Origin: an uncultured Eubacteriales bacterium
GTDB taxonomy: Bacteria; Bacillota; Clostridia; Oscillospirales; Acutalibacteraceae
Length of the DNA: 18,727 nucleotides
Reading direction: 5' to 3'
NCBI GenBank assembly: GCA_934454845.1
Contig: CAKSGV010000026.1
Location: forward strand, 1-18,727
In this document: positions 14,688-18,727 of the stretch, piece by piece
How the letters are laid out: the number at the start of each line of letters is the position of its first letter
How positions within the stretch are numbered: position 1 is the first letter of the stretch
The notes under the pieces: model-generated
Told to the model about the DNA's origin: nothing
Database searches by the model: none
The model's input: the letters and a program-made list of their open reading frames with translations, nothing else
Position numbers and translations under genes: made by a program

Positions 14688-15239
14688 CTAAAAAGATTTA
14701 AGAACCTCATAAAGTCTTGAAACGGGCAGACCGACGACATTATAATAATCACCCTTAATTTTCTCAACGAAAAGAGCGCCCTTATCCTGTATGCCGTAAC
14801 TTCCCGCTTTATCAAGCGGATTCGAATTTTCGATATAATCTCTTATCTCGTTAATCGAGAGTGTTCTGAATTTAACGGCGGTTTTAACGCTGAATGATTT
14901 TTTAACTTCCCCTTTTATCACCGCACAACCTGTTATCACGAAATGCTCTTTTCCCGAAAGGGAGAGGAGCATTTTTTCGGCTTCCCGCTTATCTTTCGGC
15001 TTGCCGAGAAGTTTTTTATCGAGAAATACTGCGGTGTCCGCCCCGATCACGGTATCTTCCGGGTGAAAAACCGCGACCGCCTCCGCTTTTTTAAGCGCAA
15101 GGAATTCGGGAGCTTTTAAAATATCTAGAACATCGGGGATAATTTCCGGAATATTTTCCGATATACACGAAAAATCCTCGGTTATAAGCTTTAAAAGAGT
15201 TTTTCTTCGGGGACTTAATGAGGCTAAAATAATACCCAT
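14688..15239 (-). CDS. maf: Maf family nucleotide pyrophosphatase (dTTP/UTP type)
   Basis: House-cleaning enzyme that hydrolyses non-canonical or excess nucleoside triphosphates to monophosphates. The 183 aa have the family motifs: SLSPRRKTLL (8-17), the GADTAV active-site stretch (67-72), GKPKDKREAEKML (79-91) and DKAGSYGIQ (143-151). The last resembles the YhdE/Maf subgroup that acts on dTTP, UTP and their modified forms. Its ATG overlaps the guaB stop by one base (TAATG), so translation is probably coupled; the RBS is weak (AAGG within guaB). It is followed 11 nt later by the beta-galactosidase gene. Pairing a pyrophosphatase with guaB makes sense for nucleotide pool control. Subtype is inferred from the DKAGSYGIQ motif. 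Confidence 0.93.
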   Translation of the reverse strand: MGIILASLSPRRKTLLKLITEDFSCISENIPEIIPDVLDILKAPEFLALKKAEAVAVFHPEDTVIGADTAVFLDKKLLGKPKDKREAEKMLLSLSGKEHFVITGCAVIKGEVKKSFSVKTAVKFRTLSINEIRDYIENSNPLDKAGSYGIQDKGALFVEKIKGDYYNVVGLPVSRLYEVLKSF

Positions 15240-16741
15240 TATTTTATAGCCTTGCTTTCTTTTTGAATAACATCATGCGCTCCGCCCTCTACGATACTCG
15301 TTGCGCTTACTAATGTTAATTTTGCTTTTTTCTGCAGTTCATCAATGCTTAAAGCTCCGCAGTTGCACATAGTGGACTTTACCTTGCTGAGCGTTACTTC
15401 AACATTATCTTTAAGTTTACCGGCATACGGAACATAGGAATCAACGCCCTCTTCGAAAGAAAGCTTTTTATCGCCTCCGAGGTCATAGCGCTGCCAATTT
15501 CTCGCGCGGTTGGAGCCCTCGCCCCAATATTCTTTATAATAGGTACCACCTATATTTACCTTATTTGTCGGGCTTTCATCAAATCTTGCAAAATATCTTC
15601 CGAGCATAATAAAATCGGCACCCATAGCTAAAGCTAAGGTGATGTGGTGATCGTAAACTATTCCGCCGTCAGAGCAGACAGGAACATAAATGCCTGTTTC
15701 CTTAAAATATTCATCTCTCGCTTTGCAGACTTCGATAAGCGCCGTTGCCTGGCCTCTGCCGATACCTTTTGTTTCGCGGGTAATGCAGATAGAGCCTCCG
15801 CCTATTCCCACTTTTACGAAATCCGCTCCGCATTCGGCTAAGAATCTGAAGCCCTCTGCGTCTACCACATTACCTGCTCCGACTTTTACCGTATCGCCGT
15901 AGGTATCTCTTATCCATTTAATAGTGAATTTCTGCCAATCGGAAAAGCCCTCGGAGGAATCTATGCAAAGCACATCGGCTCCGGCGCTTACAAGTGCAGG
16001 TACGCGCTGCTCATAATCTCTTGTGTTTATTCCCGCTCCGACAACATATCTTTTAGAAGAGTCTAAAAGCTCGTTCGGGTTTTGCTTATGGGTATCGTAG
16101 TCTTTTCTGAAAACAAAGCAGCAAAGCCTGTTTTTATCGTCGATTATAGGAAGAGAATTAAGCTTATTATCCCAGATAATATCGTTTGCCTCTTTAAGCG
16201 AGGTGCCCTCGGGAGCTGTTATGAGCTTTGAAAAGGGAGTCATAAAATTCTTTACCTTTTCATCGCTTGACATTCGGCTCACCCTGTAGTCGCGGCTTGT
16301 AACTATGCCTAAAAGCTCGCCTTTTTCCGTTCCGTCGCTGGTTACCGCAACCGTGGAGTGGCCTGTTTCTTCTTTAAGCTTTAAAATATCTGCGAGAGTG
16401 CCCTCGGGAGAAATGTTAGAGTCGCTTTTAACAAAGCCTGCTTTATAGGATTTTGCACGACTTACCATTGCCGCCTCGTCTTCAATAGACTGCGAGCCGT
16501 AAATAAAAGAAACTCCGCCCTCTGTAGCCAAAGCGACGGCAAGCTTATCGCCTGAAACCGACTGCATTATAGCAGATACGAGCGGAATATTCATAACTAT
16601 CGGGCATTTTTCACCCTTTTTGAATTTTACAAGCGGAGTTTTCAAAGTTACATTCGCCGGAACACAGTCTTTTGAAGAGTAACCGGGAATGAGTAGATAT
16701 TCGTTAAAAGTGTGGGATTGTTCGTTGATAAAAATAGCCAT
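15239..16741 (-). CDS. guaB: IMP dehydrogenase, Tritrichomonas-like subtype
   Basis: Converts IMP to XMP with NAD+, the committed step of GTP synthesis. The 500 aa form a TIM barrel interrupted by a CBS-domain pair (about 105-220). Key residues can be counted: Asp261 in CIDSSEG, catalytic Cys319 in GGGSICITRE, the distal flap Arg418-Tyr419 in NWQRYDLGG, and Glu431. These are the numbers I recall for Tritrichomonas foetus IMPDH, and long motifs such as YWGEGSNRARNWQRYDLGG and STMCNCGALS are shared with it rather than with E. coli or Bacillus GuaB. The end GGAHDVIQKESKAIK lacks the DRINDYHPK-type tail I recall in the parasite. Start ATG 16741 has AAGGAG about 9 nt upstream and a near-consensus promoter at 16771-16799. 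First gene of guaB-maf-lacZ. No purine riboswitch fits in its short leader. Confidence 0.96.
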   Translation of the reverse strand: MAIFINEQSHTFNEYLLIPGYSSKDCVPANVTLKTPLVKFKKGEKCPIVMNIPLVSAIMQSVSGDKLAVALATEGGVSFIYGSQSIEDEAAMVSRAKSYKAGFVKSDSNISPEGTLADILKLKEETGHSTVAVTSDGTEKGELLGIVTSRDYRVSRMSSDEKVKNFMTPFSKLITAPEGTSLKEANDIIWDNKLNSLPIIDDKNRLCCFVFRKDYDTHKQNPNELLDSSKRYVVGAGINTRDYEQRVPALVSAGADVLCIDSSEGFSDWQKFTIKWIRDTYGDTVKVGAGNVVDAEGFRFLAECGADFVKVGIGGGSICITRETKGIGRGQATALIEVCKARDEYFKETGIYVPVCSDGGIVYDHHITLALAMGADFIMLGRYFARFDESPTNKVNIGGTYYKEYWGEGSNRARNWQRYDLGGDKKLSFEEGVDSYVPYAGKLKDNVEVTLSKVKSTMCNCGALSIDELQKKAKLTLVSATSIVEGGAHDVIQKESKAIK

Positions 16742-16770
16742 TTCAAAAACTCCTTTTAAATATTTTTATA

Positions 16771-16799
16771 ATTCTACCAAAACGCCGTGAATATGTCAA
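16771..16799 (-). promoter_or_regulatory. Strong promoter of guaB-maf-lacZ
   Basis: On the minus strand, consensus -35 TTGACA (16794-16799), a 17-nt spacer and -10 TAGAAT (16771-16776). The leader to the guaB ATG is only about 22 nt, leaving no room for a riboswitch. Confidence 0.85.
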
Positions 16800-16812
16800 T
16801 AACAAAATTGGC

Positions 16813-16832
16813 GCGGTGAAAAATCACACCGC
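16813..16832 (-). terminator. Probable weak terminator after the XRE regulator gene
   Basis: A 6-bp GC-rich stem (GCGGTG 16813-16818 with CACCGC 16827-16832) lies 12 nt past the stop of the minus-strand XRE gene and is followed there by GCCAATTTTG. The T tract is short and offset, so termination may be incomplete and some transcripts may continue into guaB. Confidence 0.5.
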
Positions 16833-16843
16833 ACCGAATAAAA

Positions 16844-17437
16844 TTATTTTGCTCTCTTCATTAAAAACCACAAAAACGTTAAAATTTCAAGAACGCCTGC
16901 CACGGCAAAAATCAGGTTAAGCGACTGAACTCCGCCCGTGAAATAAGTGATAATAATATAAATGCAGGAAACGACCGACCATATAATCGCCGATACAGAT
17001 AGAAATTTGCACAGCTTATTCCACCAAAGGCAGGAAAACACAGTGAAAACTATTGAGCTTATCGGGAAAGCATAAACGAAAAACTGCCAGCTCGGGAAAT
17101 TGTGAAGGCTTAAGCTGAAAACAAAATAAAGAATAGTTGCGATTAACCAAACCAGACCTGCCGAGAGCGCAGTGATTATAATTTTATTGCGGTAAAGAAT
17201 AGGTCTTTTTATTTTCTTTTCGCCGATCATATCGTCAACAGTTACGCCGAAAAGATCGGCAATGCAGGCGATAATATAAAGATCGGGCAGCCCCTCTCCT
17301 CTTTCCCACTTTGATACCGATTTATCGGAATAATTGAGTTTTGCGGCAAGCTCGAGCTGAGTGAGTCCGAGGTCGCGGCGGTAACAAGCAAGATTATGAG
17401 AAAAATTTTCCCGTATCTTTTCTTCGGTTATTTCCAT
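16844..17437 (-). CDS. XRE-family regulator with four membrane helices
   Basis: A 197-aa protein with an N-terminal XRE helix-turn-helix (about 15-69; core LTQLELAAKLNYSDKSVSKWE, residues 25-45). It continues into a membrane domain of four hydrophobic helices (about 86-108, 116-138, 146-166 and 173-193) ending KRAK. This makes it a membrane-tethered DNA-binding protein, a layout common in clostridia and usually not characterised. The start codon lies inside the end of the upstream SLOG gene (10-nt overlap), with GGAGAT just before it, so the two genes are co-translated. Ligand, target promoters and whether the membrane part senses a signal are unknown. Confidence 0.85.
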   Translation of the reverse strand: MEITEEKIRENFSHNLACYRRDLGLTQLELAAKLNYSDKSVSKWERGEGLPDLYIIACIADLFGVTVDDMIGEKKIKRPILYRNKIIITALSAGLVWLIATILYFVFSLSLHNFPSWQFFVYAFPISSIVFTVFSCLWWNKLCKFLSVSAIIWSVVSCIYIIITYFTGGVQSLNLIFAVAGVLEILTFLWFLMKRAK

Positions 17438-17961
17438 AAAAGATCTCCGTTCGTTTCGTTAAGATTGATGATAGCGCGCCCAAGGCCCGCGGCATAATTA
17501 AGTGTGTTTCTGGTTCCTCCGGATTTTCCGTCGTACCAGGTGAGCACATAGTCGCTCATTCGTACCATAAGTTCGTTCCTCCGCTGATAGCAGCGGTCAA
17601 AATAAACGTCAGACATTAAAATAGCCTCATCGGCATTTTCAAGCAGACGGTCATATCTCTTTTTCCATTCTCCTGTGAAAGTTTCAGACTGGCCTTTAAA
17701 CGGTAATACCGCTGTGAGCCTTATAAGCGCCCTGTCCTTATAAGCATTTTTAAGCAACAGCACCGATTCTCCGCAGAGAATATCGAAGCCCATCGCCATT
17801 CCGCAGTAAAAATTAAAACAATTATCATTCGCAAGATCAAATAGAGTGGATAGAATGGAGTTTGACAATTCAATGAATTCTTTATTGTTTTCTTTAAACG
17901 GGAAAGGGAACTTAAAAGGTCTATAGCCTGTGAAGCAACAGGAAGCAAACCCTTCGTTCAT
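17428..17961 (-). CDS. SLOG family protein (YspA/DUF1273-like)
   Basis: A 177-aa cytoplasmic Rossmann-like protein of the SLOG superfamily, related to Bacillus YpsA (DUF1273) and the LOG/DprA fold. Visible motifs are FTGYRPFKF at 10-18, where the family has its first nucleotide-contacting loop; FYCGMAMGFDILCGE at 51-65, the glycine-rich helix start; PFKGQSETF at 87-95; QRRNELMVR at 126-134; and YDGKSGGTRNTLNYA at 143-157. SLOG proteins are thought to bind nucleotides or nucleotide-derived ligands; the exact ligand is unknown. AGAGGTG precedes the ATG. It leads a two-gene operon with the membrane-bound XRE regulator and is divergent from the Lrp/AsnC gene. Coupling suggests it may sense a ligand for the regulator, which is inference. 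Confidence 0.85.
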   Translation of the reverse strand: MNEGFASCCFTGYRPFKFPFPFKENNKEFIELSNSILSTLFDLANDNCFNFYCGMAMGFDILCGESVLLLKNAYKDRALIRLTAVLPFKGQSETFTGEWKKRYDRLLENADEAILMSDVYFDRCYQRRNELMVRMSDYVLTWYDGKSGGTRNTLNYAAGLGRAIINLNETNGDLLWK

Positions 17962-18003
17962 AATACACCTCTTGCAATAATAATTTTGCGGTGATCCGAT
18001 ATT

Positions 18004-18032
18004 ATAATAACATATTAATAAATTTATTTCAA
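18004..18032 (-). promoter_or_regulatory. Promoter of the SLOG-XRE operon
   Basis: On the minus strand, -35 TTGAAA (18027-18032), a 17-nt spacer and -10 TATTAT (18004-18009). An inverted repeat TTTATT-N6-AATAAA (18023-18040) covers this -35 and may be a binding site for the divergent Lrp-like regulator; this is tentative because the repeat is AT-only. Confidence 0.7.
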
Positions 18033-18055
18033 TGAATAAAATTTAAACTTTACGG

Positions 18056-18084
18056 TTGACTTTAAAAAGAATTTGATTTATTAT
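18056..18084 (+). promoter_or_regulatory. Promoter of the Lrp/AsnC gene
   Basis: -35 TTGACT (18056-18061), a 17-nt spacer and -10 TATTAT (18079-18084). Predicted initiation near 18091 is only a few bases before the TTG at 18095, which affects the start-codon choice for the gene. Confidence 0.75.
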
Positions 18085-18094
18085 AATTACAATA

Positions 18095-18604
18095 TTGCGG
18101 CGGGAGCTGATTTTTATAGACGCTATAGATTTGAAACTGATAACTTTGCTTCAGAAAAACGCGAGAACTCCTTTAAAAGAGCTTGCAAAGCAGGTTTATT
18201 TATCCTCTCCGGCAACTGCCGCGAGAATAGAGCGATTGGAAAAAGACGGAATAATTTCTTCTTATGAGGCAAAGATCGATCTGAAAACGGTTGGACTGCC
18301 TATCACAGCTTTTATTAACCTTGATTTAGAGCCTGAGCAAAAGCCATCTTTTTATCCTTTTATAAGAAAACACCCTAATGTGATAGAATGTTCCTGTGTA
18401 ACGGGCAGATATTCTCAGCTTATAAAGGTCGCTTTTGAAAGCACCGAGGCTCTTGATACTTTTATCGGTGAGCTCAATGCTTTCGGCCATACCGAAACGC
18501 AGATAGCCTTTTCCACTCCCAAGCCTCCTACGGGGATAGGTCTTGAAGAAATAGAAACCGCAAAGCTTGAAAAAGAAGAAGAAAATAAAAGCGGTACGGT
18601 TTGA
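18095..18604 (+). CDS. Lrp/AsnC family transcriptional regulator
   Basis: Feast/famine regulator of about 162-169 aa. An N-terminal helix-turn-helix (IDLKLITLLQKNART through RIERLEKDGIISSY) is followed by the RAM ligand-binding/oligomerisation domain (about 70-145), including VIECSCVTGRYSQLIKV. The charged tail after residue 145 is longer than in short members. Coordinates use the longest reading, TTG 18095, but that codon has no RBS and lies within a few bases of the predicted transcript start. The only RBS is GGGAG (18102-18106); 9 nt later in frame is ATA 18116, which would give an Lrp-like beginning, (M)DAIDLK. ATT 18110 and CTG 18107 are in frame but too close. The true start may therefore be non-canonical. 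It is divergent from the SLOG-XRE operon, which it might regulate; ligand unknown. Confidence 0.88.
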   Translation: MRRELIFIDAIDLKLITLLQKNARTPLKELAKQVYLSSPATAARIERLEKDGIISSYEAKIDLKTVGLPITAFINLDLEPEQKPSFYPFIRKHPNVIECSCVTGRYSQLIKVAFESTEALDTFIGELNAFGHTETQIAFSTPKPPTGIGLEEIETAKLEKEEENKSGTV

Positions 18605-18612
18605 TTTTATTT

Positions 18613-18646
18613 AATACCCGGCTCTTTAAATTAAGAGCCGGGTATT
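18613..18646 (+). terminator. Terminator of the Lrp/AsnC gene
   Basis: A 14-bp perfect stem (arms 18613-18626 and 18633-18646, core ACCCGGCTCTT) with a 6-nt loop and a following TTTTATTTG tract, 8 nt after the stop codon. Confidence 0.88.
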
Positions 18647-18671
18647 TTTATTTGTCTGTGACAAAGTAAAC

Positions 18672-18688
18672 CCCCTGCTCTGCAGGGG
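18672..18688. other. GC-rich hairpin at the window edge
   Basis: CCCCTGC (18672-18678), loop TCT, GCAGGGG (18682-18688): a 7-bp perfect stem with no T tract on either side. It lies in non-coding sequence after the Lrp terminator, in a purine-rich run to the window end. It could be part of a dispersed repeat or a leader of the next gene; one copy cannot decide. Confidence 0.4.
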
Positions 18689-18727
18689 AGGAAAGAATAG
18701 CTTTTAGCAAGGAGTAGAGTAGACACG

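Noticed and set aside
16742..16843. Purine riboswitch before guaB
   Set aside because: The predicted leader after the promoter is only about 22 nt and shows no aptamer motif.
1..18727. CRISPR arrays, insertion sequences, integrases or rRNA genes
   Set aside because: No regularly spaced direct repeats, transposase or integrase motifs, or rRNA sequences were recognised anywhere in the window.

Overview
The window looks like chromosome from a low-to-moderate GC Gram-positive anaerobe, most likely a gut clostridium of the Oscillospiraceae/Ruminococcaceae type. The clues are AT-rich spacers with near-consensus sigma-A promoters (six of the eight described have a 17-nt spacer), strong GGAGG-type ribosome binding sites, many palindromic intrinsic terminators, a ThiI without a rhodanese domain next to its own cysteine desulfurase, an SPKTG cell-wall sorting signal and an L-box riboswitch. 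This placement is inference; no rRNA or other taxonomic marker is present.

Layout. 1-105: two opposed terminators. 106-1014 (-): YitT-type membrane protein, divergent from 1160-1546 (+), a short DtxR/MntR metalloregulator. 1578-2150 (-): small secreted protein with an SPKTG anchor. 2271-7307 (+): apparent five-gene operon of cysteine desulfurase, thiI, a sortase-B-like protein lacking its catalytic His and Cys, a tail-anchored protein with a degenerate MoaB/CinA-like domain, and a small-multidrug-export-type membrane protein. 7375-10095 (+): lysine riboswitch with terminator and antiterminator controlling a three-gene amino-acid ABC importer, so probably a lysine importer. 10134-11114 (-): AEC carrier. 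11180-11256 (-): tRNA-Arg(CCT). 11371-11793 (+): GtrA-like protein. 11839-16741 (-): guaB-maf-lacZ, reading leftward from one strong promoter. 16844-17961 (-): SLOG-family protein overlapping a membrane-bound XRE regulator. 18095-18604 (+): Lrp/AsnC regulator with an awkward start codon. 18605-18727: terminator and a final GC-rich hairpin.

How it works together. Sulfur taken from cysteine by the desulfurase is used by ThiI to make 4-thiouridine in tRNA. The two genes after thiI both look like enzymes converted to non-catalytic roles at the membrane; they are the best candidates for something undescribed. The L-box lets lysine shut off its own uptake. The IMP dehydrogenase has all its key residues at the positions I recall for the Tritrichomonas foetus enzyme, which bears on the bacterial origin of that parasite drug target. 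The only non-coding gap over 300 bases is 7308-7690, which holds the L-box. I saw no insertion sequence, CRISPR array, prophage gene or rRNA.
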